In this document: in pieces, positions 25,642 through 35,685 of the stretch
Position numbering within the stretch: the stretch's first letter is position 1
Layout of the letters: each line of letters begins with the position of its first letter
Origin: Methanoculleus sp. UBA374
GTDB taxonomy: Archaea > Halobacteriota > Methanomicrobia > Methanomicrobiales > Methanoculleaceae
NCBI GenBank assembly: GCA_002508705.1
Contig: DAYL01000019.1
Span: forward strand, 139,241-203,240
Length of the DNA stretch: 64,000 nt
Direction of reading: 5' to 3'
Program-made: the position numbers and the translations under genes
The notes under the pieces: generated by a model
Databases searched by the model: none
What the model was told of the DNA's origin: nothing
Seen by the model: the letters and a program-made list of their open reading frames with translations, nothing else

Positions 25642-25984
25642 TGATCGGCTTTCCGGAAAAACCTTCATCTGCTCTCTTCCTATCCTCCCATAACTCTTCC
25701 AGAGGATCTACTCCTGCAAAGTCTCCTGAAATTGTTACCTTTCGTTGTACAGAATCTCTATTCCATTCCCTAGCGGTATACCGGGAACTCTGTCGATGTT
25801 ATTGTCTGAGATGCTGCGATCTAGGTCTCTGCTGGTGGTACCGCGTTCTGCTCCCACCCTTTGCTTTACGGAAAACATCAGCGTTCCCAAAAGAACAAAC
25901 CGATGCTCTCTGGGAGGGGAAATGCATGACGATGCATTTTCTTGGACGGGTGCACCAGCACCTGACGAAGCTGAAACTGAGACG

Positions 25985-26620
25985 ATGGATGCTCTTCTCG
26001 AACTCACGCTCGAACGGGCGATGAGGGAGAGCCTGATCCCTCTTGAGACAGTAGGATACTTGGTCGAGCTGGAATGGAACAGCCACAGTCTCTGCGACGG
26101 TCCGAATGCGGATGAATCATGCCGTTTTCCCTCTCCCGAAACGTATCGAAGGGTTTGATTTCGTTTTTCAACTTTCGGTTAACTAAAGCGTGATCCGGGA
26201 TCTTGCAACACGAAGGTGTGTGGAAAGCGCTGAAAATGTGGTGTTTCTCGGACTTCCTGGCCTGGGAGTCGCTGCCATTGAACAGAGAATTTCAGTGCCG
26301 TTCATCAATGTCTCAGCCCTGATCGAGCCCCTCAAGGAAGCGTATCATCCCGGGTAGGCTGGATAGGTACTTGAAGAAACTGCATAGGCTAGATCTCCAG
26401 ATCAGCGACGAGATCGAGTATTTGTCGTTCGATGCCACAGACACATATTGGTTCTTCCAGTTGGCTTCACGGCGGTATGAAGGGAGACTGACTATCTTCA
26501 CTTCGGATAAGACGTTCGCCAATTAAAGATCTTTCCAGATCAGGTCATCGTGACGGCACCCTTTGATTTGATCCCCCATCACTGTGTGATGGTAAAAATC
26601 CGGGAGGGCAAGTTATCAGA
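25985..26620 (+). pseudogene. istB: IS21-type ATPase istB remnant
   Basis: [20 protein letters not shown] and [10 protein letters not shown] (N-terminal domain), [34 protein letters not shown] with PGLG cut short (the Walker A Lys/Thr and about 11 residues are deleted), then EIEYLSFDATDTYWFFQLAS and RRYEGRLTIFTSDKTFAN are IstB. Several stops and frameshifts are present. With istA (25265-25641) it is a dead IS21 element. Bases 25645-25985 between them hold no recognisable gene. Confidence 0.75.
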
Positions 26621-26836
26621 TGAAAGATCAAAAACCACATAAATTGTGGACGAATCACGAAGAACGAGCAGAACTGAGGTTTCCAAATGTTTGACCAAAA
26701 GTTGACGATAGATTTTAGAGGGGGATGTCGAATGATATTTGACATAACTGGGAATGGCAGACCCACGTTGGCAACTTAAATAAGAATTTATTTATTCATA
26801 TTCGATTAACTACAAAGTGAATATTTGGTGGGTATA

Positions 26837-28021
26837 TTGAAGATAAAATATTTTATGTTTGGTGATCAAAATTCCAGCAATGGCGTAAGTAAGAAAATAT
26901 TTAGCCAGGTGTCGGAGTTGAGCCGATTTGGGGTGGATATTGAACTGATACTGGTCTGTGTTGGGGATGTTCGCTATTCAGCCTATGATTTTCTAACAAC
27001 GTACAGGATAGATAAGGTTCCGATGGGAGATGTTTTTGGACGGATCAAGCGTGCCCACAAGATCAGCAAGATACTTGGTGAAACAATAGATTCACTGGGT
27101 TCTGGGGATATATTATATTATAGATCTTCTAGTTCATTCCTTTTATATTATCCACATCAATATTCCAAGCGTCTCAGATCTTGTAAGATTGTGACCGAGC
27201 ATCAGACAAAAGAACTGGACGAATACAGACTAAATGATATTACTCTCGAATATTGGTCAGAACGCCTTTTCGGAAAATTGTTAAAAAAACAATCCGACGC
27301 TCTCATTGGTGTCACCGATGAGATCACCCAGTATGAGATTGCCCGCGCCGGAGATCCTGAAAAACCCCATCTTACGATAGGCAATGGTTTCGCAGTCCAA
27401 TCAGTCCGTGTAAGACAGGCTCCGGACTACACCGGCGATGACCTCCACCTCCTCTGCGTCGCCAACGTCAGCCGCTGGCACGGGCTCGATCGATTTCTCC
27501 GAGGCCTCGCCACCTATAGCGGAACACCGAAAGTCATACTCCACATCGCCGGGAACGGAGCAGAACTACCCCATCTCCAGCAACTGACCGAGGAACTCAG
27601 CATCACCGACGGGGTAGTCTTCCACGGCTTCACGACTGGTAAAGCCCTCGACGCCCTCTTTGATCAATGCCACATCGCGGTGGGGAGCCTTGGGATTCAT
27701 AGGAAGGGATTGACGCAGACATCTGAATTGAAGGGTCGTGAGTACTGTGCCCGAGGAATTCCCTATATCATTGCATGTGCTGATCCTGACTTCCCCGCAG
27801 ACTTCCCGTATATTCTCCATCTCGCCGCCGACGAGAGTCCCATCGATATCGAGCAGATCTTAGCATTCGCGAAGGAAGTCTGCGCCGATCCTGACCACCC
27901 GCAGAAGATGCGCCGCTACGCGGAGGAGCACCTTGACTGGTCGGTGAAGATGAAGCAGCTCAAGGGTTTCTTGGAAGCGCTGGTTGGGGAAAGCGGAGAA
28001 AATAGTATGAACTTCGGGTAG
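26837..28021 (+). CDS. Family 4 glycosyltransferase with mosaic composition
   Basis: The protein is about 394 residues. The start is uncertain: the frame opens at TTG 26825, and TTG 26837 or ATG 26855 are alternatives; KIKYFMFGDQNSSNGVSKKI is the typical N-terminus. The first part to about base 27330 is AT-rich; the donor half is GC-rich (LLCVANVSRWHGLDRFLRGL, LHIAGNGAELPHLQQLTEEL, VVFHGFTTGKALDALF, HIAVGSLGIHRKGL with SELKGREYCARGIPYI). As in the gene at 24018, the composition breaks near the domain border. It lies downstream of the dead IS21 element. Confidence 0.8.
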   Translation: MKIKYFMFGDQNSSNGVSKKIFSQVSELSRFGVDIELILVCVGDVRYSAYDFLTTYRIDKVPMGDVFGRIKRAHKISKILGETIDSLGSGDILYYRSSSSFLLYYPHQYSKRLRSCKIVTEHQTKELDEYRLNDITLEYWSERLFGKLLKKQSDALIGVTDEITQYEIARAGDPEKPHLTIGNGFAVQSVRVRQAPDYTGDDLHLLCVANVSRWHGLDRFLRGLATYSGTPKVILHIAGNGAELPHLQQLTEELSITDGVVFHGFTTGKALDALFDQCHIAVGSLGIHRKGLTQTSELKGREYCARGIPYIIACADPDFPADFPYILHLAADESPIDIEQILAFAKEVCADPDHPQKMRRYAEEHLDWSVKMKQLKGFLEALVGESGENSMNFG

Positions 28022-28029
28022 AAAAGAGG

Positions 28030-28600
28030 TCCTCCCATAACCCTCCAGATCATCATCGTACATGTAGATAGATTACTCCCCGGAACGAGTATTCATACCG
28101 CTTGTATCGGGGAATGATCTTCTTGAATGCCTCGAACCAGCTGGAGAACCGTTGAACGGTTTTGCGCTTCTTGTAGTGTTTCCGGTCAAACCAGAATGGC
28201 CTACCTTACTTCGGATGTTTCCTCGCTCTTCTATTTACTGGAATATTGCTCTTGATTCCCCGGTTCCAGTTGTACTATCGAATCTCCCGAGCATCGTAGG
28301 CTGCATCTGCCGAGATGATGGTTTGCCTCTCGGTGACCTTGGGAATCGTGAATGCTTCGAGGGTTGGCTTATACATCTGAGAATCGTGCATATTTGCGGG
28401 GAAAATAGTGCAGACAAGAGGGAGACCGGTCTGATCAACCAGAATCCTGAGTTTACTCCCCTTTGTTTTTCTTATAGCCATCAAACCTAACGGGTCCCCC
28501 TTTTTCGTGGGAATATCTTTGGTATCAGTGATACAACGGTGGTGAAAAATATTCGACAATGACATCATCATGACTTTGGGGTCCTCTCTGTTTCAACCGC
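28030..28600 (-). pseudogene. IS5-type transposase remnant (C-terminal part)
   Basis: Leftward frames read KTKGSKLRILVDQTGLPLVC, then IISADAAYDAREIR (the Asp of the DDE triad), and after stops NRGIKSNIPVNRRARKHPK, RPFWFDRKHYKKRKTVQRF and SWFEAFKKIIPRYKRYEYSF. This is the catalytic part of an IS5/IS4-like DDE transposase with the Glu of FSWFEAF. Several stops and frameshifts are present, and the N-terminus is missing. Confidence 0.7.
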
Positions 28601-28827
28601 CCCCTCTAGATCCCTTCTTCAATCCTGCCATCGGAGCGTCACCAGTGCTCCCTGTGCTACGGTGATATCGACGATGTGGATAAATAACAATAAATGATAC
28701 TCTGCCTCGGTGTCATAGGGGAGATCTGGAAGCACATTCAGCCTGCACACCTGTTATCTCATTAAATTTCTGTTTTCCTTTGAGGACGCCCCATAATTAT
28801 TTTAGGTATTGAATAAAAGTGGACAGT

Positions 28828-29060
28828 ATGGCTTTCCGAGAAATCGACGCTGCTCTCAGGGTAATTATTGAACTTCATCTCCCCTCAGAAACCCTATATC
28901 GGGAGACCTCGAACGGACCGTCGTACCATGATCAGTAGGATTCTTTTCGTCCTGACCGGAGAGAGTGCCACCGGGGTTGACCTTCGGCCCTAGAAACGTT
29001 ACCCATTGGTGTTAGCCGTTGGCATCAGGTGCTGCCACTGAAGCGAACCCCTATAGACAC
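28828..29060 (+). pseudogene. IS5-type transposase remnant (N-terminal part)
   Basis: From ATG 28828 the frame reads Met-Ala-Phe-Arg-Glu-Ile-Asp-Ala-Ala-Leu with ELHLPSETLYR. After a 1-nt shift GRPRTDRRTMISRILFVLTG follows, the usual N-terminal domain of IS5/IS427-type transposases. It is short, frameshifted and on the opposite strand to the C-terminal remnant at 28030-28600, so it is a second insertion or an inverted piece. The rest of 28600-29140 shows nothing else. Confidence 0.6.
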
Positions 29061-29142
29061 TGATTTACTTTACCCTTTATTCACGGTCTTTGTCAGTTCA
29101 GGTTCAACACTCTTCACAAAGTGCTTTTGAAATGTGCGTAGA

Positions 29143-31110
29143 TTATAAATAGACCATAATAGCCCGATTGGAATACAGTTTATCTCTCGGTTCCAGTCCC
29201 TCAGTCATAGCGATCACATTTTCTTCGGTTGGATAACATGGGTAGACGCTCCGTGGAACAAACTTACTTCCCACCCCTAAAGACAAACCACGCTGTACAA
29301 ACTCTTTGTAGGGTATTACGATATAACCACTATAAGAGGATATATTGTTCAGATCAGCAATTATACCTGTGGAAAAGTAAGGGAGATCCAAAGCGTCACT
29401 CTCGCTGAAATAACCTGCATCTAAATATCTCTGACTAGAGTAATCTGTACGGATAGTAGAGCCATAGGGTATATAATTATAACCGAAGTCAAGCCCCCTA
29501 ATTTCATCAGAATTGAAATATTCACGGTTAATTGAAGTGTCAATTTTCAACAGCCCTGTCATGGACGAACCATATATGAATATCACCAAAACAAGTAATA
29601 TGCAAATAGCATTTACAGGAATCTTTGCCTTACGGAGGTATTGAGATAAGATATATATACCAGCCCCCATTATCAAAGCCATAAATGGTCCCAGAAGCAA
29701 GTTAAATCTATTAACAGCAAGTAAATCATTAAACTGCCAGATCATATGAAGAGGGTTGGGCACATATAATACCAAGGTGGTTAATGTAAATAGCGCTAAA
29801 ACGGTGAGATAATTGGACTCCTTTCTCCACAAGATAAAACCTATTGCTATTACCGCAAAGAATAGAAACACCTCTATTCCAATAGAATTGATATAATAAG
29901 ACCATGTAGCCATGGGGTCGGTCGGAAGAAGATCGGTTGTACGTAACACTACAGGATCCTCCCAGAGATCCGTGTCCAATCGGGAACCAAATGTAGATCG
30001 AGCAAATGAAAATGCCACATATACCCAATAAGCAACAGACATCACGATTATGAATACAAAAGTCAAACTCTTCAGATATCTTTCATGGCCTACAAACCAT
30101 TCATAGACCATCAAAAGGCAAAGCAGTGCAACTATTAGGATTATAGATACTTGATGGACGAGTATGGTAAAGAGCACTATTAGCGTTACAAGAATACAGT
30201 TTGCATAATGGTTGTTAAAGGACTTGTGAGTGAGATCTTTTAACCCGTTAGGAGATGTCATAAAATAAAGGAGCATAAGGAAGCCTACAAACGCCAGCGC
30301 TCGGGGGATCATGTAAATGCTATGTGTCAGACCTATAGAGCTCATTGAATAGAGCAAGCAGGTTAAGAGAGCAATCTGCTCATTTCTAATCGTACGTAAA
30401 AAGATGTAATACACAAAAATAACGCTAATAACTGATATAGGCCAGGTAACGGAGAATATGACGGTCTCGATGTCCAGACCAAGTACATGTGAGCATTCTG
30501 TAAGGAGAATGTGATAAAGAGGGAATTCTGCATAACCTCCAATCTCTGGAGGGATAACATGGCCCGATAAATATGTTACCGTTGCCATAAATCGGTGTGG
30601 CATGATATCCGTCCCCCCAAAATAGAAATAGTATTTCTGAGTGCTACTCCAGATAAATTCTGCCTGTGTAAGCATAATTTCAGACAATACTGTGGCTTTA
30701 GAGATTTTATTTGAAATTATTTGGAGAAAAATAATGATGTAAAGCAGGGTTATCAGAACCAGATAAATACACGATCTTCCGAAACCTCCGGCTAGTATTA
30801 CGAGACTAATGGAGAATAGACACATAAACAATGTTAAAAGACGCCTTCTATTGCACGAAAAGAGGTTAATAAAGTCGTTAAAAGTAAGATCTTTTTTATA
30901 CATGAATTGAAGGAAGTATGATGCTAGGAATGCAGGAGCTATCAAAAAAGCACCTTTTAGTGCTAAATCGGGACTATTAAAATGTAAAGCCATAAATATA
31001 CCCATAATTAAGAGCAATAACATTAAGTATGGGAGATATGGAATAGATTGGCGAATACAATTTAATATGTGGATATTCCAATTTCTCTTATCTAATTCCA
31101 TAACTCTCAC
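29143..31110 (-). CDS. Large polytopic membrane protein, GT-C-like
   Basis: The protein is 655 residues and AT-rich, with about 13-15 hydrophobic segments (IPYLPYLMLLLLIMGIFMAL, LLTLFMCLFSISLVILAGGF, VIFSVTWPISVISVIFVYYI, IEVFLFFAVIAIGFILW, INAICILLVLVIFIYG-type). A long outside C-terminal region follows (about 520-655). An outside loop after TM5 with QAEFIWSSTQKYYFYFGGTD recalls GT-C glycosyltransferases with an acidic first loop. It may transfer a sugar or handle lipid-linked glycans outside the cell. It is oriented against the flanking genes and is bordered by dead IS remnants on both sides. Confidence 0.65.
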   Translation of the reverse strand: MRVMELDKRNWNIHILNCIRQSIPYLPYLMLLLLIMGIFMALHFNSPDLALKGAFLIAPAFLASYFLQFMYKKDLTFNDFINLFSCNRRRLLTLFMCLFSISLVILAGGFGRSCIYLVLITLLYIIIFLQIISNKISKATVLSEIMLTQAEFIWSSTQKYYFYFGGTDIMPHRFMATVTYLSGHVIPPEIGGYAEFPLYHILLTECSHVLGLDIETVIFSVTWPISVISVIFVYYIFLRTIRNEQIALLTCLLYSMSSIGLTHSIYMIPRALAFVGFLMLLYFMTSPNGLKDLTHKSFNNHYANCILVTLIVLFTILVHQVSIILIVALLCLLMVYEWFVGHERYLKSLTFVFIIVMSVAYWVYVAFSFARSTFGSRLDTDLWEDPVVLRTTDLLPTDPMATWSYYINSIGIEVFLFFAVIAIGFILWRKESNYLTVLALFTLTTLVLYVPNPLHMIWQFNDLLAVNRFNLLLGPFMALIMGAGIYILSQYLRKAKIPVNAICILLVLVIFIYGSSMTGLLKIDTSINREYFNSDEIRGLDFGYNYIPYGSTIRTDYSSQRYLDAGYFSESDALDLPYFSTGIIADLNNISSYSGYIVIPYKEFVQRGLSLGVGSKFVPRSVYPCYPTEENVIAMTEGLEPRDKLYSNRAIMVYL

Positions 31111-31559
31111 AGATTGAAAAAATCTCCTTTGAACATGCTCTCAAACTAAAGAGAATGGGTTAAATCCTACCTAATTCTAACCTCCTCTCTGGTTCATGGG
31201 TCGGATGCCACGTTCGGAAAGGAGATTTGAAGAGACCGAACTGTGCGAATTATAGTTTTCGAGAGCATTATCTTGGCTCTACTGTGGGCTGTAACCTTTG
31301 AATGGAACCATCTTCCATTACAAGTGCTGCAAGACAGGTTCCCATAAAACTGAGCGCTGGCATCTTTAGACATAACTCACTTAAAATTATCGATCATCTA
31401 GGATTTATACTACTCTATTAGCGATCGCACGAAACCCAGTAGTTCGCTAATTTTAAAACACAAACCCTATGTGTTATAATGAAAAATCGGCACAAAAGCG
31501 AAAGATTTATATAAATTGCAGGTGATCCCATGCCTTTCACCCAAAGGCGGAAGATCACC

Positions 31560-31960
31560 TAGCAGAAAGGAGAGTGTTCTCAACCTGAAAAATGTTGCGC
31601 TCCTGTCATCGCGGCACTGAATCAGTACCTGAATATCCCAATCCCCGGCCCCCTCACGCAAACCGACCTGTTTGCGGTTCTTTTCGGGATGGCTGTGATG
31701 AATCAGTAGGTTCACTCGATCACCGGATTCTTGGAGCAGGTACCTTGTGAAACGTCCGTTCGCTACCACCTCAACAAACCTGGAGCAGAAGAGCACTGCG
31801 ATCCTTGCCCCATTTCGTGCATCACGTCCTCAAACCAGGGAAAGCATTCCTGTCAGGTGTCAATGGCGGGATAAAATAGTGACGACTCAAAGTGCTCACT
31901 TCCTCTGCATAATCTCTTCGTTTCTGATCCTGCCTATCCTACATGTGAGGGATAATCCCC
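31560..31960 (+). pseudogene. Transposase N-terminal remnant, family uncertain
   Basis: A rightward frame with stops reads KCCAPVIAALNQYLNIPIPG, FAVLFGMAVMNQ*VHSITGF, LEQVPCETSVRYHLNK, then shifts to LPHFVHHVLKPGKAFL. This is the N-terminal domain pattern of archaeal ISH3/IS1634-like transposases as I remember them. It is disrupted by a TAG and a shift. The remaining gap 31111-31560 holds no gene I can support. Confidence 0.45.
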
Positions 31961-32004
31961 TGCCGTCGGCGCTCTTTGAGGCGATAACTATTGCCTTGAC
32001 CGTT

Positions 32005-32262
32005 GTGCAGTGATGGAGAATTCGATCCAGAACCGCAACTGCGAGGACATCGCATCGAACTCATCCAGCCGCTTCTCCATCGGGAACCCGGTCAATCTCA
32101 TCAGAACTCAAGGGCCCGTTCTTCCTTGCTCTTCACCTCCTGGTCTAGGAGATATGCGAGAATCTCGAGCGCCGACCACTCCTCTTTCACCGCGAGTTCC
32201 AAGGCGTTGTCCAAGAGCGATTCCATCGTTTGTCAGTTTCAGGACGTTCAGATTATGGTGAA
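32005..32262 (-). pseudogene. istB: IS21-type istB N-terminal remnant
   Basis: The leftward frame from ATG 32224-32226 reads SLLDNALELAVKEEWSALEI, LAYLLDQEVKSKEERALEF, stop, then with a shift MRLTGFPMEKRLDEFD. This matches the IstB N-terminal domain (compare the copy at 25985). It is in opposite orientation to that copy, so it is a separate IS21 relic. Confidence 0.65.
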
Positions 32263-32473
32263 CCTGCTCGTAGAGAAGGGCGCTCACCCTCACACCTTCT
32301 CGGAAAACCGCCCATAGATCGAGAGCAATCGATGTTCTCCCTCCGGATTGACCATCCGAAAACGTATCGGTGTTTTCCTGATTCGGCAAAGAGGATGTTA
32401 GGTTGAAAATTAGCGAAGTACTGATACCGAAACAGATTAGATATACCACCCCGAGTGATTATAAGCATATTCA

Positions 32474-33922
32474 ATGTCCCGTTTCACTACCAACATCCTC
32501 AAACTTGCCTCCGGCAGTGTCATCGCCCAGATACTGGGGGTTCTCCTCCTCCCCATTATCTCCAGATTATACTCTCCGGGAGACTACGGTGTTTTTCAAC
32601 TTTTTCTCGCCATATCGAGCGTACTTGCCGTCCTTTCCTGCCTATCCTATCAGCTCGCTATCATGCTCCCAAAAAAGGACGAAGATTCAGCCAATATCAC
32701 TACCCTCTGTATCATCCTTGTTTGCGTAGTCTCCGCGATAAGCTGCGGTGTCTTCATTCTTTTATCCGGATGGGTCGGGGAAGTACTCAAAACGCCTGAT
32801 CTATCTCAATATATCATATTCCTACCCGTGGTGGTCTTTTTAAACGGCCTGTACCTGGTGCTGAACTACTGGCTGTCCCGGAGGGTGCGGTTTGGGGCGG
32901 TCGCTACCGCACAGGTGGCAAACTCGGTCTCAAGCAAGGCCGTCCAGATCGGGGCCGGGATCGGCTCGGCATCACCACAGGGGTTGGTTTTTGGGTTGCT
33001 CGCCGGGTATGGGGCAGGTCTTCTCGTTATGCTCAGGGGTATCAGGGAGGATCTTGCACTCTTTAAAAATGTCAGCCCTGGCAATATAAAGCGCTTGGCC
33101 GTCAGGTACAAACGATTTCCCCTCTTTACTTCTTGGTCAACCGTGGCGAATTCGGTCTCTCTCCAGGTCGCCCCCCTAATGCTTGCTTCATTTTTCAGCC
33201 CCGCTGTTGTCGGGTTCTACGGGATGGCGCACATGGTCGTCAACATGCCTATGAGCCTCATCGGCTCTGCGACCGGGCAGGTTTTCTTCCAGAAGGCGAG
33301 TGAGGAAAAGAATCGAACCGGGAGTGTGAAGACCGTTGTGCAGGAAGTCCACCAGCGGCTTGTCTCCATCGGGATATTCCCGATCCTGATCCTTATGATC
33401 ATCGGCGAGGAACTCTTCGGTCTTGTCCTCGGGGCACAGTGGAGCACGGCGGGAGGATACGCCCGTATCCTTGCGCCTTGGATATTTCTTGTCTTCATTG
33501 CATCTCCCCTCTCGACAATCTTCAGCGTGCTCGAAAAGCAAACCGTTGGGCTCGTGTTTAACCTGACGGTCTTGCTCTCTCGCATTGTTGTCCTCTATGT
33601 TGGAGGAGTCTCTGGTGATCCGGTTACCACCCTCATGCTGTTTTCGCTCACTGGGGTTGCCTTCTGGGGAGGAATGAACGCATACGTTCTCAAGATCTCC
33701 GGTATATCATATTGGATGGGTCTGAGAGACTTTCTTATGCTATCTCTGGTCGCCCTTGCGGTAGCGTTTCCGTTAGTTATCGTCAAATATTTATCACCGC
33801 CGTTGTACATACTCCTCATTGTCACCGGGATCGTGACTTGCATCTACTATGCAGTCATTGTTTTCAGAGACCCTATCTTAAAGAAGGAATTTAGGGGGAT
33901 CTTACAGGGAGTCAGACTATGA
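32474..33922 (+). CDS. Polysaccharide flippase (Wzx/MATE-like)
   Basis: The protein is 482 residues with about 12-14 transmembrane helices. The N-terminus ILKLASGSVIAQILGVLLLP with ISRLYSPGDYGVFQLF is the classical polysaccharide transporter start. It would move lipid-linked repeat units across the membrane. Its stop overlaps the start of the next gene (ATGA), so the two are co-translated. The gene has chromosome-like GC content, unlike the membrane protein at 29143. Confidence 0.88.
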   Translation: MSRFTTNILKLASGSVIAQILGVLLLPIISRLYSPGDYGVFQLFLAISSVLAVLSCLSYQLAIMLPKKDEDSANITTLCIILVCVVSAISCGVFILLSGWVGEVLKTPDLSQYIIFLPVVVFLNGLYLVLNYWLSRRVRFGAVATAQVANSVSSKAVQIGAGIGSASPQGLVFGLLAGYGAGLLVMLRGIREDLALFKNVSPGNIKRLAVRYKRFPLFTSWSTVANSVSLQVAPLMLASFFSPAVVGFYGMAHMVVNMPMSLIGSATGQVFFQKASEEKNRTGSVKTVVQEVHQRLVSIGIFPILILMIIGEELFGLVLGAQWSTAGGYARILAPWIFLVFIASPLSTIFSVLEKQTVGLVFNLTVLLSRIVVLYVGGVSGDPVTTLMLFSLTGVAFWGGMNAYVLKISGISYWMGLRDFLMLSLVALAVAFPLVIVKYLSPPLYILLIVTGIVTCIYYAVIVFRDPILKKEFRGILQGVRL

Positions 33923-35625
33923 AAATTGAAATGTTTTTCCATAATCGCTACTATCCGTGGACTGAAGTTAAGGCTGGCAACATTACGTACTGGCTGAAAG
34001 GAACGTTCTTTTATGAGAATGAACTCCTCCAGAGTGCCGATGTCTTTCGTCTCTTCTCTTCAGTTCTCAGAGATTCCCGATTTGACCACGATGCCCTGAA
34101 ATCCCTCCTCCTTGCCCTTAACGGGAATTTTACCTTTGTAATAGAGACCTCCCAATACATCTTCTGTACGGTTGACCGTGTCAGGAGTATTCCTCTTTTC
34201 TACGCCGTGAGCCGGGATGAGGTTCTCTTTTCAGATGATGCAAACCACCTCCGAGACCGCCTGAATCCCTCCTTCAACGAAGAGAACGGTGCTGAGTTTC
34301 TGGTCACCGGGTATGTTACCGGCTCTGATACCCTCTTTGACGGGATATCGCAGCTCCAGGCAGGAGAATATCTCGTCTACGATAAAACAGAGGGGTCTCT
34401 CGCCACCCACTTCTATCACCATTTCTGGCACGAGAATTACTTTTCGGAACCTGAGGAGGACCTGTTGAACCGGCTTGACAAAACCTTTGTGCGTGTCTTC
34501 CAACGGCTTGTAGAATCTACAAAAGGCTGCCAGATCGTAGTTCCCTTGAGCGGGGGGTTGGACTCTCGTGTTATCGTTGCGATGCTGAAGCGGCTCGGCG
34601 TGAAAGATGTGATCTGTTTTACCTACGGAAAGAAGGGCAGCAGGGAGACTGAGATCAGCAGGCAGGTGGCAGAGGCACTGGGGTACAAGTGGTACTTTGT
34701 GGAGTACACTAAGGAAAAATTGTATGGCAGTTATCATTCGGATTATATGCAGCGTTACCGCGAATATGGTGGGAATCTGGTATCACTGCCTCATATCCAG
34801 GATTTTCTTGCCGTTAAGGAACTAATGGATGGGGGAAAGATACCTGAGAACGCGGTTTTTGTGCCAGGACACCAAGGGATGGTTGCCGGTAGTTTGATGC
34901 ATAGCGGGATTATAGCAGGTAGCCCTGTATATGACGACTGTAGTCAACTAAATAAATATACTTTTGAAGAATTCAAGGGGAATATTGCAAAATACTATTA
35001 TAACCTCTGGCATTGGCCTAATCTAACTAGAATTTCTTCTGTTCTTTATGAGAAGATTCAAACGAGTGTGGGGATAATTACTATCAATAGTTTAGAGGAA
35101 TATACAAATGCTCTGGAATTTTTTGAGTTTAAGGAGCGAAAATCGAAATTCATTGTAAATTCTTTACGAGTGTACGAGTTCTTCACATGTAGATGGAGGG
35201 TTCCACTTTTAGATGCAGAATTGATCGATTTCTTCTCAAATATTGGCCTCGAACAACGAATTCGACAAAGGTTATATATACGCTACGCAAGGGATAAACT
35301 CTTTGTTGATTCTTTAACCCCGCTACTCACAATTGATTGTACAACAGATTTAAACAGTAAAAAATCTCAAACTAACCCTTTTATTTTACGATCTATTAGC
35401 AATGCATTGCTCTCATATTCAAAATTAGATCTAGGGTGGGCGTCAATTTATGAGCGACCGCTATTGCAGAGAATGAACACCCATATCAGAGGGACAGACT
35501 TGAAACCTTTTATTCGGTATCCATCGATAGAGTTAATATTAACAAATTGTAACAGATCGCATTTTGTCCCATCCTGTAACGGCTGCCTAACACTTGAATT
35601 TTTGAAAAGATGCATGAGAATGTGA
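33919..35625 (+). CDS. Asparagine synthase-like amidotransferase without glutaminase Cys
   Basis: The protein is 568 residues. An N-terminal Ntn-like domain is followed by a synthetase domain with PP-loop VVPLSGGLDSR (Ser-Gly-Gly-Leu-Asp-Ser-Arg, 211-217). Glutamine-dependent enzymes start Met-Cys; here residue 2 is Lys, so glutamine hydrolysis by this domain is unlikely. Such proteins in glycan loci probably amidate a sugar acid with free ammonia or a partner's. GC content drops from about base 34930, so the last 230 residues look like a foreign segment. It is coupled to the flippase by overlap. Confidence 0.8.
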   Translation: MKIEMFFHNRYYPWTEVKAGNITYWLKGTFFYENELLQSADVFRLFSSVLRDSRFDHDALKSLLLALNGNFTFVIETSQYIFCTVDRVRSIPLFYAVSRDEVLFSDDANHLRDRLNPSFNEENGAEFLVTGYVTGSDTLFDGISQLQAGEYLVYDKTEGSLATHFYHHFWHENYFSEPEEDLLNRLDKTFVRVFQRLVESTKGCQIVVPLSGGLDSRVIVAMLKRLGVKDVICFTYGKKGSRETEISRQVAEALGYKWYFVEYTKEKLYGSYHSDYMQRYREYGGNLVSLPHIQDFLAVKELMDGGKIPENAVFVPGHQGMVAGSLMHSGIIAGSPVYDDCSQLNKYTFEEFKGNIAKYYYNLWHWPNLTRISSVLYEKIQTSVGIITINSLEEYTNALEFFEFKERKSKFIVNSLRVYEFFTCRWRVPLLDAELIDFFSNIGLEQRIRQRLYIRYARDKLFVDSLTPLLTIDCTTDLNSKKSQTNPFILRSISNALLSYSKLDLGWASIYERPLLQRMNTHIRGTDLKPFIRYPSIELILTNCNRSHFVPSCNGCLTLEFLKRCMRM

Positions 35626-35685
35626 CATTCATGGGGTTGATTCACTTGGCGTGTATGGTCCTTGATCGAGAGTATTGGGATGACC

